DNA from: Anaerolineaceae bacterium UBA5404
GTDB taxonomy: Bacteria; Chloroflexota; Anaerolineae; Anaerolineales; Anaerolineaceae
Direction of reading: 5' to 3'
DNA: 64,000 bases
NCBI GenBank assembly: GCA_002409625.1
Contig: DHNY01000006.1
Coordinates: forward strand, 71,759-135,758
The notes under the pieces are model-generated. The model searched no databases, was not told the origin of the DNA, and worked only from the letters and a program-made list of their open reading frames with translations. Position numbers and translations under genes: made by a program. Shown here one piece after another: positions 40,264-48,664 of the stretch. Within the stretch, counting starts at the first letter, position 1. Every line of letters starts with the position of its first letter.

Positions 40264-42180
40264 ATGACAACACTAAACGATTACTTAATAAAACTAAAAA
40301 TACCGGATAGTGATCGCGCGGCATTGGTGGCCAGTTATGGAAGTTTAGATGCTGACACCTGGATTGAGGAGCTTGAGATTATTGCAACCGCTCTTGATGT
40401 GGATCAGGCTCCCAATCCGCCTGCTTGTTTATGCGATCCGTGGCGCGATATGTGGCATGACATGCATAGTAATCCTGGTGACATTTCGAACTCAGTAAAA
40501 CAAGTAAGTGAGGCTCTAGGAACTGATCTTCACCTTGCGATTACTGGCCTTCTAGGGCGCATCCAGCAAGAACTTCAAACCCGATACCAAGGCGTGAAGA
40601 TTGGAAGCCGATTTAGCGCGAACCGTGCAAGACGATTGGGAAACCCACTGATGAAGCCGCCGGATCCCAAATTAGTTGCATTGCTTGAGCATATCCTGAC
40701 ACCAACAAAAGGTGTGACTGCTAGTATCCGTCATTCCAATGCTGAATCTGCTTTGCTTGATTGGCTAAACGACGCGGGAAAATTTATCCGCACACCAGAA
40801 GGTGATCTTTACTATCTATGGCATTCGTCTCATACCCTATACGAACTTGACACCGAAAGATGGCATGCCTGGTTACATCAACTAACCTGTATCAGTCCGG
40901 CCACCAGACCATTCTCGGTACTCGCTAATGCCTGCAAAAGTGCGGCATCCCTCAATGGCGAGCTCAAAGAAGTTGTTCGATTAGCCTACTTTGACACTGA
41001 TACAAAACTACTTTGGGTAAGCCGCTTTGATGGACGTGTTTACTGCCTGGATGGCGACACAATAACTCTAAAAAACAATGGCGATGGTCCAGTTATATTT
41101 GATGATCTCAGTATATGGCAACCATACGAACCTATTCTTGTTAAACCTGATAAAAACGCCACAGATACTATTTCGACAATGCCAAAATGGCAAAAACCAA
41201 TGTATTCATGGGCTTATAAAATATGGACACAAAGCATCTTTTTTACTGAGTTATGTCCGACACGTCCTATTTTGGTTATGCTAGGTGAAAAAGGGTCTGG
41301 AAAATCCATGGCGTTGCGCTTGTTACTCAGGCTCCTATTCGGGGAATATTCACAGGTTTCAGGCGTTCCAGACAAACCAGACGCATTTAGCGTAACCGCT
41401 GCGCATTATCACCTTTACGCGATGGACAATCTCGACACTTTAGAGCCCTGGTTACAGGATAAGCTTGCAAGGATCGCCACAGGAGCCCAAGACGAATATC
41501 GCAAGCTCTACACTTCAAAGGAAATGGGAACATTGATATACCGTTGTTGGATCGCAGTTACCGCACGGACGCCCGATACTTTACGCCGTGATGACCTTGC
41601 AGACCGCCTTTTACTTCTTCAGCTTGGCCGGGTCGAAGACATTGACCGACGCCGTGAAAGCTTATTTCTTTCAGACGTTGATACATTACGTTCTGAGTGG
41701 TGGGGAAGGCTTTTATATGACTTAAACGCAGTCGTAAAAGAACTGCAAACCAATGAGCTTCCTATTACTTCACCACTTCGCATGGCCGACTGGGAAGCGC
41801 TGGGACGCTTAATGAGCATCCAGGCAAACCAGGAACCTTTATGGGATGACATTGTTGCGGAACTCAAAAAGAACCAGGATGATTTCCTTGCAGAAGGCGA
41901 TGTAGTTATTGAAGCGATTGACGCATGGCTTAACGACTCTTCTTATTCGCCATTGTCTATTGGATCCAATCTTAACCGATGGGTAACAGCGCGTGAGTTA
42001 CATAAAGAAGCGGAAAAATCACTGTTTGGATTAGAAAAACCAGACAGCACCTGGCCACGAAGTGTGAGGTCTTTTGGTCGCCGAATTATGAATGTAAAAA
42101 ACGTGCTGGAACAACGCTATGGCATGGAAATGCGATTGAATCGCACAAAGAGTTTGGAGTACTGGTTTGATAACAAATAA
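40264..42180 (+). CDS. Phage SF3/D5-type replicative helicase
   Basis: 638 aa. A long N-terminal region (1-310) precedes an AAA+ helicase core: Walker A GEKGSGKSMALRLL (about 341), acidic strand HLYAMDNLDTL, sensor-type region RCWIAVTARTPDTLRRDDLADRL, arginine-rich LQLGRVEDIDRR. Winged-helix-like C-terminal part (ARELHKEAEKSLFGLEKPDSTWPRSVRSFGRRI). Directly followed by the putative origin and the primase. Confidence 0.8.
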   Translation: MTTLNDYLIKLKIPDSDRAALVASYGSLDADTWIEELEIIATALDVDQAPNPPACLCDPWRDMWHDMHSNPGDISNSVKQVSEALGTDLHLAITGLLGRIQQELQTRYQGVKIGSRFSANRARRLGNPLMKPPDPKLVALLEHILTPTKGVTASIRHSNAESALLDWLNDAGKFIRTPEGDLYYLWHSSHTLYELDTERWHAWLHQLTCISPATRPFSVLANACKSAASLNGELKEVVRLAYFDTDTKLLWVSRFDGRVYCLDGDTITLKNNGDGPVIFDDLSIWQPYEPILVKPDKNATDTISTMPKWQKPMYSWAYKIWTQSIFFTELCPTRPILVMLGEKGSGKSMALRLLLRLLFGEYSQVSGVPDKPDAFSVTAAHYHLYAMDNLDTLEPWLQDKLARIATGAQDEYRKLYTSKEMGTLIYRCWIAVTARTPDTLRRDDLADRLLLLQLGRVEDIDRRRESLFLSDVDTLRSEWWGRLLYDLNAVVKELQTNELPITSPLRMADWEALGRLMSIQANQEPLWDDIVAELKKNQDDFLAEGDVVIEAIDAWLNDSSYSPLSIGSNLNRWVTARELHKEAEKSLFGLEKPDSTWPRSVRSFGRRIMNVKNVLEQRYGMEMRLNRTKSLEYWFDNK

Positions 42181-42218
42181 GCCAAATTTACCGATAATCG
42201 ATAAAAAACAAGTAAAAA

Positions 42219-42347
42219 CTGCAGGGTTTGCAGGGTTTAAAAGGCTTTTCTATATAACTTTCTGTACGCGCGAGAGAATTATTTATTTATTATTAAGTAA
42301 ATATAAACTTATAGGAAATGGGCGAAATAACCCTGCAAACCCTGCAG
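42219..42347. other. Putative replication origin: iteron-type inverted repeat around AT-rich DNA
   Basis: Left arm 42219-42237 is CTGCAGGG TTT GCAGGG TT and right arm 42329-42347 is its exact reverse complement (19 bp). Each arm holds two tandem GCAGGGTTT units. The 91-bp centre is AT-rich, with a long ATT/TTA run (about 42280-42310). It sits between helicase and primase genes. A transcript hairpin is an alternative role. Confidence 0.6.
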
Positions 42348-42365
42348 AAGAAAAAGGATAAAAAA

Positions 42366-43220
42366 ATGACAAAGGGCGTGCAAATTCATACTGCATTATG
42401 GTTTTTCAATCACGGATTTTCTGTAATCCCACAATACATCCACACCAAAACACCAAAATTTAGGTGGGGAAAATACCAGACCCAACGGCCTACTGAAAAC
42501 GAGTTACGTCGTTGGTTTTCTATCCCTTCAAATGGTGCGATTGTGTGCGGCGCCAATAACCTTATGGTTATTGATTTTGATGATGCAAGTATGTTTACTG
42601 AGTGGTTGATGTGGACTAATATGACGCCGAAAACTAGATTTATTGCCAACAGTGCTTATAAAGTCCGTACAGCCAGGGGCGTGCATGTATACACAAGATC
42701 AGCTTCAAAACCGCGAAACCTTCATTACCCAGGCATTGACATCAAAGGATTTGGCGGCCTTGTTACAATACCAGGCTCTATACATCCAAGCGGATTTGTC
42801 TATACTGAGTACGGTGGGACAGATTTTCCGATTATCAGTGACCTCAGTGAGATCCTGCCGTCTTGGATGATGATTACATCAGAACCTGAAAAACCACAGA
42901 GAAAAACCATTGATCAGCTTTCAGCAGCCGATATCCTCAATATGGATACAGATAATACCTTTGTGGATCTAGAGCTGATCAAAAGAAATTACAGAATTGA
43001 AAACATGCTTCAAGATGTCATTATAGATTCTGGCTCCCATTGGGGGCTTACGCGGTGTCCTTTTCACGATGACAATAGCCCAAGCTTTTGGGTGGATACT
43101 GCAAAACAGTTATGTGGATGTTTTTCAGGATGCACAAGCGCACCATTGGACGCAATAAATTTATATGCAAGGCTTCATGGACTTTCTAATACTGAAGCTA
43201 TAAAGGAGATGGGTAAATGA
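42366..43220 (+). CDS. Bifunctional primase-polymerase with CHC2 zinc finger
   Basis: 284 aa. N-terminal prim-pol (AEP) domain: GFSVIPQYI, LMVIDFDDA (catalytic Asp pair), SAYKVRTARGVHVYTRS and IDIKGFGGLVTIPGSIHPSG. C-terminal DnaG-like zinc finger with RCPFHDDNSPSFWVDTA then LCGCFSGC (about 228-256). Makes primers at the phage origin beside the D5-type helicase. ATG 42366 is preferred over an in-frame ATG at 42318, which lies inside the inverted-repeat region. Confidence 0.85.
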   Translation: MTKGVQIHTALWFFNHGFSVIPQYIHTKTPKFRWGKYQTQRPTENELRRWFSIPSNGAIVCGANNLMVIDFDDASMFTEWLMWTNMTPKTRFIANSAYKVRTARGVHVYTRSASKPRNLHYPGIDIKGFGGLVTIPGSIHPSGFVYTEYGGTDFPIISDLSEILPSWMMITSEPEKPQRKTIDQLSAADILNMDTDNTFVDLELIKRNYRIENMLQDVIIDSGSHWGLTRCPFHDDNSPSFWVDTAKQLCGCFSGCTSAPLDAINLYARLHGLSNTEAIKEMGK

Positions 43221-43453
43221 GTAGTGAAGAAATAAAATGCCCGACATGTGACAATCTTATTGGTTATTCTTACGACATTGATGGGGTTATGTTTTTGGAT
43301 TGCGGTGGGTTGATTGTCCGTGAGCTAAAATCAAACTGCAAACAGTGTGGAAGGGAATTCTTTTGGGTTGTTCCTAACATTCGGCTAGAGCGGTTGATTA
43401 AGAGAGTGTTGAAAAATCGTAAACAATTCTTTGGCGACACGCCTCGAAATTGA
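43217..43453 (+). CDS. Small zinc-ribbon protein (Com-like), second copy
   Basis: 78 aa. Knuckles IKCPTCDNLIGYS and SNCKQCGREFFW with a 30-residue spacer, like the protein at 30923. Coupled by ATGA to the primase gene. Mu Com binds mRNA to allow translation of a modification gene; the function here is unknown. Confidence 0.65.
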   Translation: MSSEEIKCPTCDNLIGYSYDIDGVMFLDCGGLIVRELKSNCKQCGREFFWVVPNIRLERLIKRVLKNRKQFFGDTPRN

Positions 43454-44037
43454 TGATGGGCGTTAAATCTAACGAAGAAACGGATTGTTATATGGCAGAA
43501 AAAAACGATCATGTAAATGACGCATTATTTACGGTCAATAATCTTATTGATGATATTTGTGTTTTTTTAGAAGTGATGAACAAGGTGTTTGAAGAGTGGG
43601 GCAATGCCATAAGACAATTAATTGATAGTTTCATTATACCGGCTGAGAGAGAGATTTTTAAGCCAAACCGCTTTATAATAAGTGGACACCGAAGAAAGAA
43701 AATTAAATTGCCGATCAGAACATTCATAAGTAGGAAGGAAAGAACCATAATGATTACATGGGAACAATTGGTAGAAGTTGAGCCACGATTAGCGGAATTA
43801 TTAGAAGAGATTAAGAAGGTCAAAGATAATCCTGAGGAACCATCATTTTGTGCGAATTATGAATGGTATGTAAGAGAGCGCGCGGATGGACGAAGTTTCA
43901 AACGGAAGATGATAAGTTTGGTTGGAAGCGAAGCAGAAACAAGTAATCGGTTATTGTCTACATCTGAAGCATATGATTTGGCGTATGGTGTGCTTTATGA
44001 CACGCTTCCAGGATGTAGGAACTGCACCTGTTTATAA
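43453..44037 (+). CDS. Phage hypothetical protein, 194 aa
   Basis: ATG overlaps the previous stop (TGATG). Helical N-terminal part (VNNLIDDICVFLEVMNKVFEEWG) and a C-terminal part with RERADGRSFKRKM and CRNCTCL. A second in-frame ATG at 43750, after AGGAAAG, could give a shorter 95-aa product; the 43750 start has the better ribosome site. Confidence 0.5.
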   Translation: MMGVKSNEETDCYMAEKNDHVNDALFTVNNLIDDICVFLEVMNKVFEEWGNAIRQLIDSFIIPAEREIFKPNRFIISGHRRKKIKLPIRTFISRKERTIMITWEQLVEVEPRLAELLEEIKKVKDNPEEPSFCANYEWYVRERADGRSFKRKMISLVGSEAETSNRLLSTSEAYDLAYGVLYDTLPGCRNCTCL

Positions 44038-44052
44038 TTTCCTGAATGTTAT

Positions 44053-44148
44053 ATGCTATAATACACATATAACCAAATAGCGAATACTGGTTTTTTCCAC
44101 CCAGGACATGCACTTGAGATAGTGCCCGATGTCTTGGGTTTTTTGTTT
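44053..44148 (+). promoter_or_regulatory. Promoter-leader-attenuator cassette A
   Basis: Extended -10 TGCTATAAT (44054-44062), then a short leader and a strong hairpin: CCCAGGACAT (44100-44109) with ATGTCTTGGG (44129-44138), inner stem GCACT/AGTGC, followed by TTTTTTGTTTT. From the first base of TATAAT to the last G of the stem is 81 bp, the same as in cassette B at 50937. A ribosome site GGAGG follows and then the holin-like gene. It acts as a terminator or attenuator, or yields an RNA of about 80 nt. Confidence 0.7.
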
Positions 44149-44164
44149 TAACTCGGAGGATGAT

Positions 44165-44410
44165 ATGAAGAAATGGAATGAATTGAACGCGTTCGGAAAG
44201 TTGATCAGAAGCAGGAAGTTTTGGCTTGCCATTGTTGATGTGGTTATTTCAACTGCAACTTATCTTGTTACCTGGTTACTGAGCCCAGAACTTGCAGAGC
44301 GGATCATTTGGCTTATTGCTGCCTGGCAACCGATCATCATTATGGTTGTTCTTGGAATTGCGATTGAGGACGCTGCCGAAAAACGCAATATAGAACCATT
44401 GAATCAGTAG
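44165..44410 (+). CDS. Two-helix membrane protein, holin-like
   Basis: 81 aa with two hydrophobic helices (about 18-40 and 47-65) and charged ends (MKKWNELNAFGKLIRSRKFW; EDAAEKRNIEPLNQ). GGAGG 4 bp upstream of the start codon. Size and topology fit a class II holin, although it is far from the endolysin at 63006. Confidence 0.5.
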   Translation: MKKWNELNAFGKLIRSRKFWLAIVDVVISTATYLVTWLLSPELAERIIWLIAAWQPIIIMVVLGIAIEDAAEKRNIEPLNQ

Positions 44411-44417
44411 GTTCAAT

Positions 44418-44906
44418 ATGACCTGGCTTGAAGTTTTAGGATCCTTTGTAGGTGGCGGTGCTTTGGTCGCTATTATCACGGCCATTGCAAACCGCCGGAA
44501 GGTAGAAGCAGACGCGGATAAAACATGCACGGAAGCCGAGAACCAAAAACTCAAAGCCCAGGCTGAGGTTTATTCGTCATTAGCGGCAACCGTGAATACT
44601 TTGCATGAAACCGCTGCGAACAATCTTGAGGAGTATTCCAAGCGAATTGCCAAACAAGATGAAAAAATTGGGCATCTTGAAGGGAAGATAGATAGTCTTC
44701 AAGATACTTTACTGAGTAAGACAAACGAGATGGCGGCTTACATAGAAGAAAACGTAAAACTAAAATCTGAACTTGAGAGCGTGAGACGGGCTCTTACTGC
44801 ACGTGATAAAGATGTGGAGAGTTTGAAGAAAGCTTTGAATGATGCCAAGAAGCGGATTGATGAACTTGAATCCCAAATGGGAGTGAGCCATTATGACCGA
44901 TATTGA
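44418..44906 (+). CDS. Membrane-anchored coiled-coil protein
   Basis: 162 aa. One N-terminal transmembrane helix (about 5-24) followed by more than 120 residues of heptad-rich coiled coil (IAKQDEKIGHLEGKIDSLQD, ELESVRRALTARDKDVESL). Layout is spanin-like or host-envelope related; overlaps the next gene by 14 bp. The LLSK codons carry a dispersed motif (44708). Confidence 0.6.
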   Translation: MTWLEVLGSFVGGGALVAIITAIANRRKVEADADKTCTEAENQKLKAQAEVYSSLAATVNTLHETAANNLEEYSKRIAKQDEKIGHLEGKIDSLQDTLLSKTNEMAAYIEENVKLKSELESVRRALTARDKDVESLKKALNDAKKRIDELESQMGVSHYDRY

Positions 44907-45537
44907 TATCTTTAACTTGGAAGATCCAGTCATTGATGACTCGTTTTTATTTAAGATGTTGGATTCTGAGACACAATTGGAATCTTCGTTCATGCCAGAG
45001 GGGCGGGTGTTCAAACGAGGTGAAGGCCGCCGGATGATGCGGCATATTACCAAGTTGGAATTAGCCGCTGACTTGCTCAACAATATAGAATTACCTGCAC
45101 CTGGCGAAACGATCCATGTTATTAGCAACGCTAAATATGATTTCTTCAATGTGATTATGGCGGCTGCGACTAAGACCGCGCCCGTGTTTGACTTTTACGG
45201 ATCCACTTGGACCATGAGTAAATACAATGTGCAGGATTTACTGAGTGCGTTGGACAATGGGACGATTAAGAATGCAACTATTCTTACTGGGACCTACTTC
45301 AAACGCCGTGAATCACCGGTGTATGCGCAGTTAGTAACTGGACTCACTAAGCACAATCAGAGGTTTATAGCATTCGAGAACCACACAAAAGTTGCTTTAC
45401 TGAGGTCCAAAGATGCGCGCCTGGTGTTTGAAGGTAGTGCGAATTTTACGGCTAATCCAAGACTGGAAAACTACATTATCTGTAATGACCAGGAATTATA
45501 CGAATTTCACCGCGCCTGGATGGAGGAACTATTCTAA
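44893..45537 (+). CDS. Phospholipase D-like (HKD) domain protein
   Basis: 214 aa. One PLD motif in the C-terminal third: HTKVALLRSKDARLVFEGSA followed by NFT and N.RLENY, i.e. HxK(x)nSANF...E. The N-terminal half has a Rossmann-like ETIHVISNAKYDFF strand. Single-HKD proteins dimerise to make one active site and include nucleases. The gene runs directly into the small terminase (TAATG overlap), which suggests a link to packaging or end processing. Confidence 0.65.
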   Translation: MTDIDIFNLEDPVIDDSFLFKMLDSETQLESSFMPEGRVFKRGEGRRMMRHITKLELAADLLNNIELPAPGETIHVISNAKYDFFNVIMAAATKTAPVFDFYGSTWTMSKYNVQDLLSALDNGTIKNATILTGTYFKRRESPVYAQLVTGLTKHNQRFIAFENHTKVALLRSKDARLVFEGSANFTANPRLENYIICNDQELYEFHRAWMEELF

Positions 45538-45953
45538 TGGCCAACCCAACCAAGGCCACGATGAACATCCGCATCAATGCCGTTGCGTCAATGATTCTGC
45601 AAGGTGTGTCGCGGGAAAAGATTCTTAAGTATGCGAATGATGAAGGGTGGGGCGTTAGCAATCGAACAATTGACCGCTATATCGCGGTTGCACGTGAAGG
45701 GTTTGAGAAAGTTGCAAAAGTCAATCTCAAGTTTGAATTGGGACGGGCTTTATCGCGGTTGGATGATTTGTACGCGCGTTCGGTTGCTACTCAGGATTAT
45801 AAAAACGCATTGAACATCATAAAAGAACGTGCTGCCCTGGTTGGACTTTACTCAGTAAATGTCAATGCTGCATCAGATGACAATAGCAAACAACGTCATG
45901 ATGAATTTATGGACGCGCTGAAGGATTGGAAGAATGCTCATCCAGAAGTTTAG
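45537..45953 (+). CDS. terS: Terminase small subunit
   Basis: 138 aa. N-terminal helix-turn-helix (ASMILQGVSREKILKYA then GVSNRTIDRYIAVAREG), an oligomerisation region and a charged C-terminal tail (DNSKQRHDEFMDALKDW). Position between a packaging-linked gene and the large subunit, with 20-bp overlap with terL, supports the call. Recognises the pac/cos site. Confidence 0.78.
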   Translation: MANPTKATMNIRINAVASMILQGVSREKILKYANDEGWGVSNRTIDRYIAVAREGFEKVAKVNLKFELGRALSRLDDLYARSVATQDYKNALNIIKERAALVGLYSVNVNAASDDNSKQRHDEFMDALKDWKNAHPEV

Positions 45954-47205
45954 CCCAAAACAGATGGATGTCATGGCTTTCGGGCTTGATGACCGTCCGA
46001 TTCTTATTGCGGATGGCGCGGTTCGAAGCGGCAAAACCGTTGCGGTGAGTATTAGTTTCCTTGCCTGGGCGATGGAGACATTCGATAAAGCCACGTTTAT
46101 TATTGCCGGTAAAACCGTTTCTTCTGCTGAGAGAAATGTGATTATGCCACTTATGACGATTGAAAACTTGCCTTATTCTATGGACTATCGCCGGTCTGAT
46201 CGTCAACTTTTGGTAAAGGGAAATGGCGGGCGTGAGAATTATTTTTACGTGTTCGGCGGCAAGGATGAGTCATCATACAGCCTGGTTCAAGGGCTTACAG
46301 CCAGTGGCGCGATGTTTGACGAAGTAGCCTTGCAGCCACAGTCTTTTGTTGATCAAGCGATTGCCAGAACACTGGCGACTGATAATGCAAAGATATACTT
46401 CAACTGTAATCCAGAAAATCCAGAACACTACATCCATCAGACATATATTGCTGTTGACCGGCCAGATGTCAAGCATTTGCATTTCACGATGCGGGACAAT
46501 CCGATTATGACTCCCGAGATGATCGCACGCGCGGAAAGGCTTTATAGCGGGATTTTTTATCGTCGTTACATTCTTGGCCAGTGGGTTAGAGCAGAAGGGC
46601 TTATCTTTGGCCAATTTGCTGATAATCCTCATAATTGGATCATTGGTGAACTTACTGAAGAAGAAAAGAACGCTTTGAAGTTTATTACTTTTGGTGTGGA
46701 TTATGGTGAGAATACAAGTCACACCGTTTTTATTGCAACTGGACTAACGAGAAGTGCCAGTCAGGTTTACGCCCTTGCGGAGCGGAAGCTTGATAGTAAA
46801 GGCGTCGATCCTGCGGCAATAGAGGATGCTTTTGTCGATTTCGTGCGGGATGTTATGAGGCTTTACCCTGGCGTGCGATTGACTTACGCATTTTGTGACC
46901 ATCCAGAGACAATCACAAATGGTATCAACAAGCGGATCAGAAAAGAAAAACTGCCAGTGGTAGCAGTGACCGCCATTAAAGAAGAAATAAATACACGTAT
47001 TTATGCACAAGAGAAGATGTTGAATCTTGGGATTATCAAGATCCACCGCCGGTGTTCGATGTTGATCCACAGTCTCAGTAACCAGGTGTGGGACGAAAAG
47101 AAACAGACTGATACACGCTTGGATGTGAATCCTGATGTAGCTGATATAGCGGATGCCTGGGAATATTCCTGGATGAATTTTATTGATGAAATTGGAGTGA
47201 GGTAA
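45934..47205 (+). CDS. terL: Terminase large subunit
   Basis: 423 aa. ATPase: Walker A GAVRSGKT (28-35), Walker B GAMFDEVAL (about 126-134), coupling motif YFNCNPENP. Nuclease: ITFGVDYGENTSHT (about 253), AFCDHPE and DVADAWEY-like VNPDVADIADAWEYS near the C-terminus, supplying the RNase H-fold acidic residues. PBSX/Terminase_3 type. Translocates DNA into the prohead. Confidence 0.93.
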   Translation: MLIQKFSPKQMDVMAFGLDDRPILIADGAVRSGKTVAVSISFLAWAMETFDKATFIIAGKTVSSAERNVIMPLMTIENLPYSMDYRRSDRQLLVKGNGGRENYFYVFGGKDESSYSLVQGLTASGAMFDEVALQPQSFVDQAIARTLATDNAKIYFNCNPENPEHYIHQTYIAVDRPDVKHLHFTMRDNPIMTPEMIARAERLYSGIFYRRYILGQWVRAEGLIFGQFADNPHNWIIGELTEEEKNALKFITFGVDYGENTSHTVFIATGLTRSASQVYALAERKLDSKGVDPAAIEDAFVDFVRDVMRLYPGVRLTYAFCDHPETITNGINKRIRKEKLPVVAVTAIKEEINTRIYAQEKMLNLGIIKIHRRCSMLIHSLSNQVWDEKKQTDTRLDVNPDVADIADAWEYSWMNFIDEIGVR

Positions 47206-47207
47206 AT

Positions 47208-48659
47208 ATGAACCTTGAACATGTTGTTGATGCAATTAAGAAATTTACTGGCCGGGATGTGGTCATTAGCCCGATGTATAACAAAATTGGTGAATGGCGG
47301 GATTGGCTGAATGGTGATGTGGATGGATTCTATGAATATACAATGTCCGTTGACCTGGTAACCAACAAGCAGGCAACTATCACCCGCCACCGCACGGACA
47401 TGTTCAAGCGCGCGTGTGAGGATTGGGCATCGCTGTTACTGAACGAGCTTACCCGTTTCGAGTTGGATAATAAAGCAACCGAACAATGGCTCCAGGGAGA
47501 TGACGGCAATGGTGGAATACTGGGAGACAACGACTTCCGACGGAATGCCAACGAACTCATTATGGTATCCCGTTGGGCTGGCACCGCGGCGTTTGAAGCA
47601 TATGTTGAAGATGGCACGGTGGTTGCTGATAGTGGGCAACTACTGAGCGGCAAAGACGTCGGGATCAACTTTCTATCCGGCGATCAAATCATCCCCATAA
47701 GTCACCGCAATGGCATTGTCAAAGAAGTCGCGTTTGTATCTGAGAAAATAATCGACGAAACAAAAAAACATCACGCTGTGAGTATGCATGTTCTCGAAGG
47801 TGGGCTTTACACAATTTGGTACTTCACGATCGATGAAAACGGCAAGGTAATTGGTGAACCTGTCGTTGTCCGCACTGGCAGTCCGATTCCGTGGTTCTCG
47901 GTAATCAGAAAAGCTGGCTACAACCGCTATGATCCCGCGGGTCCATTTGGGTGCGGCATTCTTGACGGCAACGAGGACATTCTCAAGGGTTTGGATACTG
48001 CCTTCGATAACTTCATTACTGACTTTGTTTTGGGTCGGAAAATGGTCTTCATGAACTCGACCTTGTTCTCCCAGGATGATAAGGGAAGATTTATCGCTCC
48101 GCAAATGATGGGAAACCAGTTGTTTATTAATGTGGGGGATCGGCTGAAGTCCGACAAATCAATGCTGGAAGAATATAACCCCCAATTGCGGGTCGAGGAA
48201 AATGCGAATGGGGTCCAGCGGATGTTGGATATTTTCTCATTTAAGATCGGTCTTGGCAAAGGTTTTTACAAACTCGACGAAGACGGAATAGTAAAGACTG
48301 CTACTGAGTATACAGGGTCAAAGCAGGGTCTGATCCGCAACATATCCCGTGAGATGATCGGCATACAAGCGGCGTTAAAACAGCTCATTGAAGCGGTGCT
48401 GTGGATCGGGGAAAATGTGCTCCATGTTCCAGGCGCAAAATTTGAAGATGATGTACGGGTAGTTGCGGACGACTCGTATATCACTGATGAATATACAGAG
48501 CGTAAAGTTTGGCAAGAAGAAGTTGCACTAGGTTTGCGATCCAAACAGGAATACCGCGAACGTTTTATGGCTGAATCTGAGGAAGAGGCGATAGAAGCGA
48601 TCGAGAAAATAAAAAAAGAGACTCCAGGTCTGGGTGATCTGCTTGGTGATACTGAGTAA
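47208..48659 (+). CDS. Portal protein (SPP1 gp6-like)
   Basis: 483 aa. Starts MNLEHVVDAIKKFTGRDVVI; clip/stem-like region FISEKIIDETKKHHAVSMHV, core GPFGCGILDGNEDILKGLDTAFDN and the C-terminal DGIVKTATEYTGSKQGLIRNI helix region, as in the SPP1/A118 portal group. Forms the dodecameric ring at the capsid vertex. The stop codon lies within a dispersed motif (48648). Confidence 0.88.
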   Translation: MNLEHVVDAIKKFTGRDVVISPMYNKIGEWRDWLNGDVDGFYEYTMSVDLVTNKQATITRHRTDMFKRACEDWASLLLNELTRFELDNKATEQWLQGDDGNGGILGDNDFRRNANELIMVSRWAGTAAFEAYVEDGTVVADSGQLLSGKDVGINFLSGDQIIPISHRNGIVKEVAFVSEKIIDETKKHHAVSMHVLEGGLYTIWYFTIDENGKVIGEPVVVRTGSPIPWFSVIRKAGYNRYDPAGPFGCGILDGNEDILKGLDTAFDNFITDFVLGRKMVFMNSTLFSQDDKGRFIAPQMMGNQLFINVGDRLKSDKSMLEEYNPQLRVEENANGVQRMLDIFSFKIGLGKGFYKLDEDGIVKTATEYTGSKQGLIRNISREMIGIQAALKQLIEAVLWIGENVLHVPGAKFEDDVRVVADDSYITDEYTERKVWQEEVALGLRSKQEYRERFMAESEEEAIEAIEKIKKETPGLGDLLGDTE

Positions 48660-48664
48660 AAGAC

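Noticed and set aside
41281..41345. Imperfect motif copies such as GTTACTCAGGCTC and others with GAGC or GAGG
   Set aside because: They miss the last core base; counted as near matches only, not among the 40.
42167..42361. Small plus-strand frame spanning the inverted repeat
   Set aside because: Its sequence simply translates the two repeat arms (AGFAGF and NPANPA); it is explained better by the origin-type repeat.
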